A stretch of 35,470 bases of DNA from an uncultured Caulobacteraceae bacterium. GTDB lineage: Bacteria; Pseudomonadota; Alphaproteobacteria; Caulobacterales; Aquidulcibacteraceae. The DNA is taken from assembly GCA_902826145.1 (NCBI GenBank), contig CADEDT010000015.1, positions 1-35,470 on the forward strand, in the 5' to 3' direction. The notes under the pieces are model-generated. The model was not told the origin of the DNA. It did not search any database and was given only the letters and a program-made list of their open reading frames with translations. Position 1 is the stretch's first letter; every line of letters begins with the position of its first letter. This document shows, piece by piece, positions 24,938 through 33,014 of the stretch. Both the position numbers and the translations under genes were made by a program.

Positions 24938-26040
24938 GCAACACCGCGCACGCAGCCGCGCAAGCGTCCGCGCCGGACTTGGCGATCCGCACCAAGCCGC
25001 CATCGCCGAAGCGTTTGTCGCGCAAGGTGCTTCTGGGCGGCGCGATTGTTATGGGCGCGGTGATCGCGACGGCGCTTTTGTTTGGCTTGAGCGAGCAGCC
25101 TCGGCGTGGGCATGAGGCCGCCGCCGTCGCAACCGCGGGCGGCCCCCCAGAATCCATTCAGTCCGCGCCCGGACAATATGATGTCGCCGATCTCGAAGCG
25201 CCGCCGCAAGGCGACATGCTTTGGGGCGATGGGGCGCCGGAAACTGCGCTCTCGCCTCCGGACGATCCGGCTTGGTCCGGTGCGGGATCGGCCGCGTCAG
25301 CGTCAGTGCCTGCGCGTGCCGAACCCAGCCCGCTCGAAACCGCGCGCGCGTCACCCATTCTGTTCAATGCGGGCCGCGATAGCGTTGCAGATGTTCGCGC
25401 AAACGGGGGCGCTGACGATGAGCGTCTCGACGCGCGGCTAACGCCGCCGCGCTCGCGCTATGAAGTGCTTGCTGGCGCCGTTATTCCGGCCGCGCTTGTA
25501 ACCGAACTCAATTCCGATCTCCCTGGCCGCGTAATCGCGCAGGTGACGGCCCCGGTTTATGATTCGGTGACGGGCGATCATCTTCTGATTCCCCAGGGCG
25601 CGCGGCTCATAGGCACATACGACAACAGCGTGCGTTACGGCGATCGGCGCATCCTGCTCGTGTGGAATCGCCTCATTTTTCCGAGCGGGTGGTCGATCAA
25701 TCTGCAAGGCATGCAAGGCGCCGATCCGGGCGGCGCGGCAGGAGTATCGGACCGTACGGATCATCATCTTGATCGCCTCATAGGCGCGATCGGGCTGTCG
25801 GCGATCATCAGCGTCGTCGCCAACAATGCCGAAGATGATGAAGAAGAGGGATCGCTCGGGCAAAGCGTGGGCGATGCTGCCGCACAACAGGCTGCGCAGA
25901 CGGGCGGGCGCATCATTGACCGCGAATTGTCGGTGCGGCCGACGCTTCGCGTGCGCGCCGGCGCGCCGGTGCGTGTCTTGGTGATGCGCGATATCCAGCT
26001 GCGCCCTTATCGCGATGATAGACGTGTCGTCCGGCAATGA
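24934..26040 (+). CDS. trbI: TrbI (VirB10-like) channel protein
   Basis: This 368-residue protein has a cytoplasmic N-terminus, one membrane helix (about 30-50), a Pro/Ala-rich periplasmic spacer and a C-terminal VirB10 beta-barrel: YEVLAGAVIPAALVTELNSD, LLIPQGARLIGTYDNSV, and LVWNRLIFPSGWSINL. VirB10 proteins span both membranes and gate the channel. The stop overlaps the following regulator by 26 bases. The protein is complete. Confidence 0.93.
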   Translation: MSNTAHAAAQASAPDLAIRTKPPSPKRLSRKVLLGGAIVMGAVIATALLFGLSEQPRRGHEAAAVATAGGPPESIQSAPGQYDVADLEAPPQGDMLWGDGAPETALSPPDDPAWSGAGSAASASVPARAEPSPLETARASPILFNAGRDSVADVRANGGADDERLDARLTPPRSRYEVLAGAVIPAALVTELNSDLPGRVIAQVTAPVYDSVTGDHLLIPQGARLIGTYDNSVRYGDRRILLVWNRLIFPSGWSINLQGMQGADPGGAAGVSDRTDHHLDRLIGAIGLSAIISVVANNAEDDEEEGSLGQSVGDAAAQQAAQTGGRIIDRELSVRPTLRVRAGAPVRVLVMRDIQLRPYRDDRRVVRQ

Positions 26041-26365
26041 ACTCATCCCGCTGAAACGCATACTGAAGGTTTGCGACGTCAGCCGCGCCACACTCTGGCG
26101 CGTATCGCGCGGCGTGAAAGGATTTCCAGAGGCCACGACGAAGGGGCGCAGGCTCTTTTGGCGCGAGGACGAGATCGAAGCCCTGAAGCGCGCTATCGCA
26201 ACGTTTGAGGGACGAACGGCGTTTGACCGTGCACGCAAAACCGAGCGGCGCCACGCTGAAGCTCGTCATCACAGCCTGGCGGCGATGAAACAGGTCAAGC
26301 TCCGCGGACGGCGGACGCGCCCTTCGCCAAAGAAGCCGAAGCAAGGGGACTTGTTCAGCGTTTGA
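26015..26365 (+). CDS. AlpA/MerR-like helix-turn-helix protein at the end of the trb operon
   Basis: This 116-residue protein has an N-terminal winged helix-turn-helix: LKRILKVCDVSRATLWRVSR, a short wing, then RLFWREDEIEALKRAI. This fits AlpA-like excision regulators or MerR-type DNA binders. The last 50 residues are very basic and end QGDLFSV, which matches the pattern QxDLF of beta-sliding-clamp binding peptides. It starts inside trbI with a 26-base overlap, so it is translated with the operon. In related elements a DUF2274 gene usually follows trbI; this protein does not look like DUF2274. Confidence 0.65.
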   Translation: MIDVSSGNELIPLKRILKVCDVSRATLWRVSRGVKGFPEATTKGRRLFWREDEIEALKRAIATFEGRTAFDRARKTERRHAEARHHSLAAMKQVKLRGRRTRPSPKKPKQGDLFSV

Positions 26366-26398
26366 AGTCCGCTCGCAAGGCTATGACTCGCACGGACT
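26366..26398. terminator. Symmetric repeat between convergent genes
   Basis: AGTCCG (26366-26371) and CGGACT (26393-26398) are inverted, and inside them CTCGCA occurs twice as a direct repeat (26372-26377, 26387-26392). The block fills the whole space between two convergent stop codons. It may act as a two-way terminator, although it lacks a U-run. It also marks the boundary between trb genes and chromosomal genes. Confidence 0.35.
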
Positions 26399-27689
26399 AG
26401 CCGGCGCAGGTCGCGATGGCGCCGGCTTGCTGCTGAACTAAGGTCGTTTCGGGTCCATCGAGCGCAGCGATTACGGCGTTGTCCCGGCGATAGATATCGT
26501 CGGCATATTGAACGCCGCCATCGGCGCTGACAGTCGCGGTCATGTAGATCAAATAGACTGGCAGTTCGTCTTGGACGGCAAGCGTGCGCGTGTCGCCCGC
26601 GGCGATAGCCTCGTGCAACGCCTCAACGGTCCAGTCAGAAGACTGCAGCACATCCACCGCCAGCTCATCTGGCGCTTGCACGCGGACGCATCCATGGCTG
26701 AACGCGCGCATCGGGCGTTCAAACAGGTTTCGGCTCGGCGTGTCGTGCAAGTAGATGGCGAAGGCGTTGGGCATGTCGAATCGAATCTGACCAAGGGCGT
26801 TGCCGGGGCCGGGCCGTTGACGAAGGCGATACCGGAACGGACGCGTACGCCAATCGACGGAGGCGATCTCCAACGCGCCTCCTTCTGAGTCTAACACGTC
26901 GAAGTTCTCGCGGGCCGCCGCATCCGGATCATTGCGAAAGCGCTCGACCAGTTCGGCGACAATGCTTGGCGGCGGCTCCCAAGCGGGGTTGAGCGTCACC
27001 GATCTGATCTGGGTTTCAAAGCTCGGCGTTGGCGTTTGCCGCGCGCCGACGATGACGGCGTGCGTGCGCGTCGTCCGATCTGAGGCAAGCAGGCGCGCTT
27101 CGAATTGAGCGATGCGGACCTCGATGCGGCGCTCGGGGAGATCACGCGGCAGCCACCGCCAGCGTTCGAGACTCGCCCGCAGGCGGACAATGCGCGCTTC
27201 GCGCGACAGATTGTCATCGAGCGCACCGGGCGCTTCTGCGGAAACCTGCGCCAGCGCATTGCGGAGGACGGCGTACTCGGCAGAATTTGGCAAGAGAGGC
27301 GCCAGCAACGCTGAAGGCAGCGCTCCGTCCGCGCGCGCGAGCCGCAACCCTTCAAAGTCAGGTTCGGCATTTGGCGCAATGCTCCAATCCTGATCGGCGC
27401 GCTGCGCATCTGCGCCGCCTTGCGCATATGTGCGCGCGAGACTCGTAAAGAGAGCATCGGCCGCCACGTAAAGCTGGACTTCAGCAACGGGGTCTGTGTC
27501 GGCCATATGCCGGAAGCGGGCGATCTCTTCGATGGCGGCGGTTTGCGGCGGCAAACCTTCGCGTTGGACGCTTTCCGCCACGGCTACGAGATCATCGAGG
27601 TGAGCTTCCGACCATGCGGCCGGTCGGTCCTCGGCGCGCGCGCAGGCGCTGAGCGCTAGAGACAAAAGGGCGGCAATGACAATGCGCAT
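26397..27689 (-). CDS. L,D-transpeptidase, YcbB/LdtD-like lipoprotein
   Basis: This 430-residue protein forms or remodels 3-3 cross-links in peptidoglycan. The YkuD catalytic region has HDTP (H315) and SHGCVRV with nucleophile C334. Upstream lie a helical peptidoglycan-binding-like part and the LERWRWLPRDLPERRIEV segment typical of YcbB. The signal region MRIVIAALLSLALSAC ends in a lipobox with C16, suggesting membrane anchoring in the periplasm. The ATG at 27689 has GAGGT upstream; an earlier in-frame start at 27713 would lengthen the signal. It is transcribed away from the nitroreductase gene. Confidence 0.88.
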   Translation of the reverse strand: MRIVIAALLSLALSACARAEDRPAAWSEAHLDDLVAVAESVQREGLPPQTAAIEEIARFRHMADTDPVAEVQLYVAADALFTSLARTYAQGGADAQRADQDWSIAPNAEPDFEGLRLARADGALPSALLAPLLPNSAEYAVLRNALAQVSAEAPGALDDNLSREARIVRLRASLERWRWLPRDLPERRIEVRIAQFEARLLASDRTTRTHAVIVGARQTPTPSFETQIRSVTLNPAWEPPPSIVAELVERFRNDPDAAARENFDVLDSEGGALEIASVDWRTRPFRYRLRQRPGPGNALGQIRFDMPNAFAIYLHDTPSRNLFERPMRAFSHGCVRVQAPDELAVDVLQSSDWTVEALHEAIAAGDTRTLAVQDELPVYLIYMTATVSADGGVQYADDIYRRDNAVIAALDGPETTLVQQQAGAIATCAG

Positions 27690-27904
27690 GATCTGGACCT
27701 CGCAAAGCCTCATAGCGCGGTCTCGTCGAGCTCAAGCTGATTTGCCTCAAATTGAGCGTTGGTCCGGCGGCCGCGCTTGTGGACGGGCAGAGTTCCCGGG
27801 CGCGTCACAGCCAAAATTGGCGCAGTGACGGCTTCTTTGCGTTGGATCAACGGGCGTCCCCAAGGGCCATGACACTATAGGCCGTGTGAAAGGAGAGCAG
27901 GGAA

Positions 27905-28504
27905 ATGGGAGCGCGCCCGGCGGAACGTCACGACTATATTCAACTCCCCTACGTGCGCCGTTCCGGTGGGCCGCCGCTCCGCGACGCTTTAAGCCGGCGC
28001 GCTTCGGCCCGCAAATTCGGTAAGCGTGAACTTGAGACGCAGAGGCTTGCCGATCTGTTGTGGGCCGCCTGCGGCGTCAACAGGCCCGACGACGGCGGGC
28101 GCACAGCGCCTTCCGCACGCAATTGGCGCGAGATCGATGTCTATGTTGCGCTGAGCACCGGCATCTATCGCTATGACGCCGCTGACAATCGTTTGAACCT
28201 CGTCGCCGATGGAGATCTACGCGCGGTCACCGGCGTACAGGACTTCGTCGCGGAGGCCCCGGTTAGCCTCATCTACGTGGCTGACTATTCTAAGATGGAA
28301 GGATCGAGCGCAGTCGATCGCGAGACCTTTGCGGCCGCGGACGCCGCCGTCATCGCACAGAACGTCTACCTCTTCTGCGCGGCGGAGGGGTTGGCTACGG
28401 TCGTGCGTACCTTGATCGACCGTGCCGCCCTGGCCAAGGCGATGGCTTTGACGCGGGATCAGAACATTGTCTTGGCGCAATGTGTCGGCCATCCTGAGCC
28501 TTGA
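27905..28504 (+). CDS. Nitroreductase-family protein (SagB-like)
   Basis: This 199-residue flavin enzyme has the nitroreductase fold signatures: the FMN-binding start LSRRASARKF, LADLLWAACGVNRPD with RTAPSARN, and QNVYLFCAAEGLATV. Such enzymes use FMN and NAD(P)H to reduce nitro compounds, quinones or other substrates. No azoline or bacteriocin genes lie nearby, so a role in peptide modification is unlikely. AAGGAGAG at 27890-27897 is the ribosome site. The physiological substrate is unknown. Confidence 0.82.
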   Translation: MGARPAERHDYIQLPYVRRSGGPPLRDALSRRASARKFGKRELETQRLADLLWAACGVNRPDDGGRTAPSARNWREIDVYVALSTGIYRYDAADNRLNLVADGDLRAVTGVQDFVAEAPVSLIYVADYSKMEGSSAVDRETFAAADAAVIAQNVYLFCAAEGLATVVRTLIDRAALAKAMALTRDQNIVLAQCVGHPEP

Positions 28505-28621
28505 GACGGCCGAGTCGGCGCTTCATCACGCAACGACGCCATTTGGCGCGCTTCCGACCCACGCGATCGTCGACTCGACGGTTTTCAAGTGCGTGATAAA
28601 CTCGCGAAGGGAGCATGCGCC

Positions 28622-28993
28622 ATGTGGAGATCGGCAATTCTTGGTCTGGCGCTGATTGCGGCTGGCTGCGCTGCGGACTCGCAGACGAGAGGTGAGGCCG
28701 CGTTTGAGCCTTCGCGGCAAGATTTGATCGCCGATGGACGCGACATCGCCGAAGCGGAGTGCGCGGCCTGTCACGCCGTCGGACCTTACGGGGCAAGTCC
28801 CAATGTTTCGGCGCCGCCATTTCGGACGGTGCTGTCCCGCTACAACGCCGATGTTCTCGAGCAGGAATTGATCGAGGGCATTCGCGTCACCCATCCGATG
28901 CCGGATTTCCAGTTCAATCCCCAAGGCGTTGACGCTTTGATCGCTTATCTGGAAGCAATCCAGGAGCCAGCGCCGGCGCCGCCGACGCCCTGA
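28622..28993 (+). CDS. c-type cytochrome lipoprotein
   Basis: This 123-residue protein has a lipobox (IAAGC, C16) after a short hydrophobic signal and a single haem-binding motif CAACH (C47, C50, H51). M93 in HPMPDF is the probable second ligand. This is a small class I cytochrome c, anchored by lipid on the periplasmic side, probably carrying electrons to or from a respiratory enzyme. The ATG at 28622 was preferred to 28589 because it gives a clean signal peptide. The C-terminus is Pro/Ala-rich. Confidence 0.85.
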   Translation: MWRSAILGLALIAAGCAADSQTRGEAAFEPSRQDLIADGRDIAEAECAACHAVGPYGASPNVSAPPFRTVLSRYNADVLEQELIEGIRVTHPMPDFQFNPQGVDALIAYLEAIQEPAPAPPTP

Positions 28994-29053
28994 CAATGTG
29001 CGCCTCAACGTGCTGGACGCTCGCGGGCCGGCGAAGTCGGTGCGTCGTCTGGC

Positions 29054-29067
29054 TTGATCAAGATCAA
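29054..29067. promoter_or_regulatory. FNR/FixK-type box
   Basis: TTGAT-CAAG-ATCAA is a perfect match to the FNR/FixK dyad TTGAT-N4-ATCAA. Class II activation would place a start site near 29102, ahead of the small genes at 29256 and 29509. It suggests oxygen-responsive control. No divergent gene is close by. Confidence 0.65.
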
Positions 29068-29148
29068 GCGATGGAAACGTTTGGACAGCGTACGGGCTTG
29101 GCTCGGTGGCACACCGCGCCACTGGGGAAAGAAAACGTAGAAGAGGGC

Positions 29149-29193
29149 ATGCGTCAGCGCGCGCGTTGCGTCCCCGCGATCGCCATGTGCTAA
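29149..29193 (+). CDS. Possible 14-codon leader peptide
   Basis: An ATG with AAGAGG just upstream opens a 14-residue frame (MRQRARCVPAIAMC) ending in TAA. It lies between the FNR-type box and the 29256 gene. It may be a translated leader or chance. No function is proposed. Confidence 0.2.
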   Translation: MRQRARCVPAIAMC

Positions 29194-29255
29194 TTCCGCC
29201 AGCGCGCCGCGACTCGGCGGCGGCGCCAAGCGAGAGCGCCATTCGGACCAAGCGC

Positions 29256-29468
29256 ATGTCACAGGCGACGGAATCCAAACGCCGGCTTGATGGGGCAATG
29301 ATTGCAGCCGCCGGCGATTTGGCGCGCACCGGCCGCTACGATTTTGAGGGCATTCTGGCTGCGTTGGAAAAGGCGGGCTTTGCGGATGCGCGCGCGCTCT
29401 TGTCCAAGCCCCACCTTCGAGAGGCGCTGGATCGCATCCTGCAGGGCGCCAGGGCCAAGCAACCGTGA
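29256..29468 (+). CDS. Small conserved-looking hypothetical protein
   Basis: A 70-residue, mostly helical protein (AAAGDLARTGRYDFEGILAA, then FADARALLSKPHLREALDRIL). No family is recognised by eye. The ATG at 29256 was chosen over a longer frame from 29106 whose first 50 residues are Arg-rich and unlike a natural start. It is 190 bases downstream of the FNR-type box and 40 bases ahead of the monooxygenase-like gene, so the two may be co-transcribed. Confidence 0.5.
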   Translation: MSQATESKRRLDGAMIAAAGDLARTGRYDFEGILAALEKAGFADARALLSKPHLREALDRILQGARAKQP

Positions 29469-29508
29469 GCGTGGAAGCGGTCGCGATCGTGATCAGGTTG
29501 AGAGACCC

Positions 29509-29820
29509 ATGCCGCAGCGAATAGTGCATTTGCAGATCACGCCGCGCTCCGGCGACCACGAAGAACTGAGCGCCTTCCTGCGCGAGGCCATTCCCTATTA
29601 TGAGACGCTGCCAGGTGTACGGCTACGGCTGTTGCGTAGCATCGAGGATCCGTCTCGTTACATCGAAGTCGTGGTGCATGACACGAAGGCCGCGTTTGAG
29701 GCTGACGAGAAGCGGATCGCGACCGATCCCCGTATGCAGAGCTTGTTGCAGGCATGGCGCGCAACGTTGGCGGGGGAGGTGATTGTCGAGACTTATGAAG
29801 ATGTGACAGAGGCCATTTAG
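29509..29820 (+). CDS. Antibiotic-biosynthesis-monooxygenase-like protein
   Basis: This 103-residue protein fits the dimeric alpha/beta-barrel (ABM/EthD-like) fold: a first strand RIVHLQITPR, a helix HEELSAFLREAIPYYE, strands VRLRLLRS and YIEVVVHD, and a late helix ending FEADEKRIATDP. Members include quinol monooxygenases and haem-degrading enzymes. No active-site set is clear enough to choose. The ATG at 29509 gives a start in register with the fold; the upstream extension is an overlap with the previous gene. Confidence 0.6.
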   Translation: MPQRIVHLQITPRSGDHEELSAFLREAIPYYETLPGVRLRLLRSIEDPSRYIEVVVHDTKAAFEADEKRIATDPRMQSLLQAWRATLAGEVIVETYEDVTEAI

Positions 29821-29866
29821 CCGAAGGCGAACGCTGCCGTCGTGGCTGTGAGCGCACGATCGGGGC

Positions 29867-30232
29867 TCAGACATTACCGACGCGAAGCGCCCACAACAGC
29901 CCGATGACGCCGCCCTTAACGCGCGGCAACAGCAGCAGCGCCGTTGCGGCCGCTGCGATCAGCAGGAAGGCGACGCCAAGCTCGTTCTGCTGTTGGCGCG
30001 GCGCCAGAACCAGGACAAGCGGCACGTAGATGAGACCGATGATGAAGGTGACGATATAAGGCGCGAAATCCGCGCTCTGATAGCGCGCGAGAGCCTCACC
30101 GCAACGCTCGCATCGCGCCGCTGGACGAAGGTAGCCGAAAATGAGCCGTCCCAAACCGCACGCGGGGCAACGCCCGATGAAACCGCGCGCGATCGCTTGG
30201 CCAAGCACGCGAGGTGGGGGATCGATGAACAT
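29867..30232 (-). CDS. DUF983 membrane protein
   Basis: This 121-residue protein has a zinc-ribbon-like pair CPACG/CERCG (residues 22-26 and 41-45) followed by two membrane helices (about 58-76 and 86-105). This is the DUF983 family, often found near cytochrome oxidase or haem genes in alphaproteobacteria, with an unproven role, perhaps in metal or oxidase assembly. It is the last gene of the XRE-SulP-spermidine-synthase-like run, six bases after the gene before it. Confidence 0.82.
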   Translation of the reverse strand: MFIDPPPRVLGQAIARGFIGRCPACGLGRLIFGYLRPAARCERCGEALARYQSADFAPYIVTFIIGLIYVPLVLVLAPRQQQNELGVAFLLIAAAATALLLLPRVKGGVIGLLWALRVGNV

Positions 30233-30238
30233 GGCGCG

Positions 30239-30964
30239 CTAGCGGGACCGCTTCGGCGTATGCGCGCGAAGCGACATGAGATAGGTGCGTGTTTGCGCAG
30301 GGCGGCGCTCAAGATCGGTGACGCTCAGCGTGTCGGTGGCGCCGTCCTTCTTGACATGCAGCACCTCATTGCCTTCCCAGCCGTCTTCCGAGCGATAGAG
30401 TGTAGCGTTATAGCCGCGTGCAACGAACGCATGCAGCAAGGATCCCCCGCGTAGCGGCGCGCCGTCTTCATGCACAAGATTGAGGATGAGCGAGCCGTGC
30501 GGACAGATGTGCTCGATCAAGCTGGCTAGAACGTCCGGATCATCGAATGGCGCGGCTACGCCATCGGCGTCACAGGCGTCGACAATGACAGCGTCGAACC
30601 GGCGAAGACTTGTGCGCACATAAGGCAGCGGGTCGAGCGTCAGCCACTCGACGCGGGCGTCGAGGTCGAAATAGGCGCGCGCGAGGTGTTCGGCCGCCGG
30701 ATCGATATCAATTACGGTGACGCTCTTGCCTTGACGCGCCAGCATCGTGGCCAGACTGCCGCCGCCCCCGCCGATCAGAAGGACGTCTTGTGCGTCGCGC
30801 GCCAAGAGCTTGGCTGCATGAACATAGCCAAACGCGCTGACGCCGTCCGGCAACGCCATGGTCTGCACGCTCGATTTGATGCAATAGAGTCGCGCCTTGT
30901 CGACCTGTCGCTCCATGATTCTGATCGGGCCGAACAAGCCGTCACGGCGGGCGAGGAGACGCAT
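30239..30964 (-). CDS. Spermidine synthase-like SAM/dcSAM-binding protein
   Basis: This 241-residue protein has the spermidine-synthase Rossmann core: VLLIGGGGGSLATMLARQG (about 61-79), TVIDIDPAAEHLAR, and RFDAVIVDACD. The early region MALPDGVSAFGYVHA replaces the usual polyamine-synthase start. Such SpeE-like proteins often transfer methyl or aminopropyl groups of unknown substrate. Six bases separate it from the SulP gene, so it belongs to that operon. True spermidine synthase activity is not assured. Confidence 0.72.
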   Translation of the reverse strand: MRLLARRDGLFGPIRIMERQVDKARLYCIKSSVQTMALPDGVSAFGYVHAAKLLARDAQDVLLIGGGGGSLATMLARQGKSVTVIDIDPAAEHLARAYFDLDARVEWLTLDPLPYVRTSLRRFDAVIVDACDADGVAAPFDDPDVLASLIEHICPHGSLILNLVHEDGAPLRGGSLLHAFVARGYNATLYRSEDGWEGNEVLHVKKDGATDTLSVTDLERRPAQTRTYLMSLRAHTPKRSR

Positions 30965-30970
30965 CGCGCT

Positions 30971-32698
30971 TCAATCCGCGGCAGCCGCCGCCGCCGCGGC
31001 CTGCAGTGCATCCTCGTAGCGCGCGACATCGCTCACATTGGTCATGTCAAGCACGCCCATGCGTTTGAGCACCATGCGCGCACCTGGATTGAGTTCGCTG
31101 ATAAAGACTTGCGCGCCATGCGCCTGGCAGCGCTTCAGAAAGCGGCTGAGGGCGCCGACGCCTGAGACGTCCACCATGGGCACGGCGGCAAAGCGCAGGA
31201 TGAACGCCTTGGGCGGTGGAAAGGCGGCTTCCAGCGCGTCGTTCAATCGGCTCGCGGCGCCGAAGAAGAGCGGTCCGCGCAATTCGAACAATTCGACGCC
31301 TTTCGGAAGCTCGTCGCGCGCAAGATAGGGACCACGCGCGCCATTGGTGAAGTCGTCGTGATCGCGTTCGATGATCGAAACGCCTTTCTCAATGGCGGTT
31401 GCTTCGGCCATGCGGTGCATGAAGATGATGGCCGCGAGCACGATGCCCACCTCGATCGCCACTGTGAGATCGACGAGCACGGTCAGCGCAAACGTGGCGA
31501 TGAGCACGATGCGGTCGCCCACCGGTCCGCCCAGCAAGTAGCGGAAGCGCTCTTGCTCGCTCATGTTCCACGCGACGACGGCCAGAATGGCGGCAAGCGC
31601 CGCGAGCGGAACGTAAGCCATGAGCGGACCCAACGCGAGCATCGCCGCGAGCACGAATGCCGCATGCGCCATGCCGGCGATCGGCGTCTTGGCGCCCGCG
31701 CGGATATTGGTGGCGGTGCGCGCGATGGCGCCGGTGGCGGAAATGCCGCCAAACAAGGCCGAGCCGATATTGGCGACGCCTTGCGCGGTCAGTTCGCAAT
31801 TGGAGCGATGGCGGCGGCCCGTCATGCCGTCTGCGACCATCGCCGACAACAGGCTCTCCACGCCTGCGAGGAAGGCGATCGTGAAGGCGGGCTGAAACAG
31901 TTCGCGCACGCGTTCGATCGTAATCACCGGCCAAGCCGGCGCCGGCAAAGTCGATGGTACGCCGCCGAACCGCGAGCCGATGGTGTCGACCGGCAGACCA
32001 AGGGTCGTGACCGCGACACCGGCGCAGAGCACCGCGATCAGAAAACCAGGCGCTTTCGGCGCGTAGCGACGCAAGGCGAGAATGAGCGCAACAGCGCCAA
32101 GCGCGACCGCCACAGCGGCGGGTGCGATCGTCGCGCGGGCGTCCCAGAAGGCCTCGATCTTGGCGATGAAGGCCGCCGGTGGATTATCGACATCGAGACC
32201 GAGGAGGTCGCGCACCTGGCTGGTGAAGATGATAACGGCGATGCCGGCCGTGAAACCCGTAACGACCGGCTCGGGGATGTATTTGATCCAATCGCCGAAG
32301 CGCAGCAGGCCGGCGACAATCAGCATCGCGCCGGCCATCATCGTCGCCAGTAACAATCCATCGTAGCCGTGGGTTTGAATGACGCCGTAGACGACGACGA
32401 TAAAAGCGCCAGTTGGTCCCCCGATCTGGAAGCGCGAGCCGCCGAGCGCCGAGATCAGAAAACCCGCAACCACGGCTGTGATGAGGCCTTTGTCCGGCGT
32501 CGTCCCTGACGCGATGGCGATCGCCATGGCGAGCGGCAGCGCGACAATCGCGACGGTCAGTCCGGCGAGCAGGTCGGCGCGAAAGTCGGCGAAGCGATAG
32601 CCTTCTTGGGCGATGACGGTGATCGATTTGGGAACATAGAGGCGCCAGTTCACGCCGAGGCGTTCGAACCATCGCGGTTTCGCTTCGCGCGTATTCAC
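30971..32698 (-). CDS. SulP-family anion transporter with STAS domain
   Basis: This 575-residue transporter has about 10-12 membrane helices with the SulP signature region (DLLAGLTVAIVALPLAMAIA near the start and the glycine-rich SRFQIGGPTGAF) and a C-terminal STAS domain (about 440-560, with VELFELRGPLFFGAA and VPMVDVSGVGALSRF). SulP proteins move sulfate, bicarbonate or other anions. The GTG at 32698 was chosen because it lies eight bases after the XRE stop and starts the family-typical sequence. A longer frame from 32782 overlaps the XRE gene. Confidence 0.9.
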   Translation of the reverse strand: MNTREAKPRWFERLGVNWRLYVPKSITVIAQEGYRFADFRADLLAGLTVAIVALPLAMAIAIASGTTPDKGLITAVVAGFLISALGGSRFQIGGPTGAFIVVVYGVIQTHGYDGLLLATMMAGAMLIVAGLLRFGDWIKYIPEPVVTGFTAGIAVIIFTSQVRDLLGLDVDNPPAAFIAKIEAFWDARATIAPAAVAVALGAVALILALRRYAPKAPGFLIAVLCAGVAVTTLGLPVDTIGSRFGGVPSTLPAPAWPVITIERVRELFQPAFTIAFLAGVESLLSAMVADGMTGRRHRSNCELTAQGVANIGSALFGGISATGAIARTATNIRAGAKTPIAGMAHAAFVLAAMLALGPLMAYVPLAALAAILAVVAWNMSEQERFRYLLGGPVGDRIVLIATFALTVLVDLTVAIEVGIVLAAIIFMHRMAEATAIEKGVSIIERDHDDFTNGARGPYLARDELPKGVELFELRGPLFFGAASRLNDALEAAFPPPKAFILRFAAVPMVDVSGVGALSRFLKRCQAHGAQVFISELNPGARMVLKRMGVLDMTNVSDVARYEDALQAAAAAAAAD

Positions 32699-32705
32699 CG
32701 CCCGC

Positions 32706-33008
32706 TCACACTGGCAGACCGTCGCCAGCGCCGAGATTTGGCGGCCGCGCCAGCGGGGTCGATGGGTCGCGCAACCGAACACCGCGCCCGCCGCCGTGAC
32801 TCGGAGCGTTCTCGCCGATCAACTCGACGCCTGCGAGTTCGAGCGCGGCGACGACCTTCGTCAGCGTATCGATCATGCCCCGCACGAAGCCTTCGCTCGC
32901 CTCCATGCGCTGGATCGTCGGCAGCGAAACCCCGGCCAGGTCGGCCAAGGTGCGCTGATCAATCCCGAGCAGCGCACGGGCGGCGCGTAGCTGAGCTGGT
33001 GTAAGCAC
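32706..33008 (-). CDS. XRE-type helix-turn-helix regulator
   Basis: This 100-residue regulator has a complete XRE helix-turn-helix: LRAARALLGIDQRTLADLAG then VSLPTIQRMEAS (about 7-40), followed by a helix and a Gly/Arg-rich tail. It starts with GTG at 33008. A perfect palindrome just upstream (33015-33027) covers its promoter, which suggests autorepression and control of the downstream SulP gene. SulP genes with a small XRE gene directly in front are a recurring layout. Confidence 0.82.
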   Translation of the reverse strand: MLTPAQLRAARALLGIDQRTLADLAGVSLPTIQRMEASEGFVRGMIDTLTKVVAALELAGVELIGENAPSHGGGRGVRLRDPSTPLARPPNLGAGDGLPV

Positions 33009-33014
33009 TGCCTA

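Noticed and set aside
27905..28504. Bacteriocin-type SagB dehydrogenase cluster
   Set aside because: No cyclodehydratase, precursor peptide or export genes are nearby.
31358..32353. Long plus-strand frame over the SulP gene
   Set aside because: It is antisense to a clear SulP transporter and encodes a His/Arg/Asp-rich sequence without family features.
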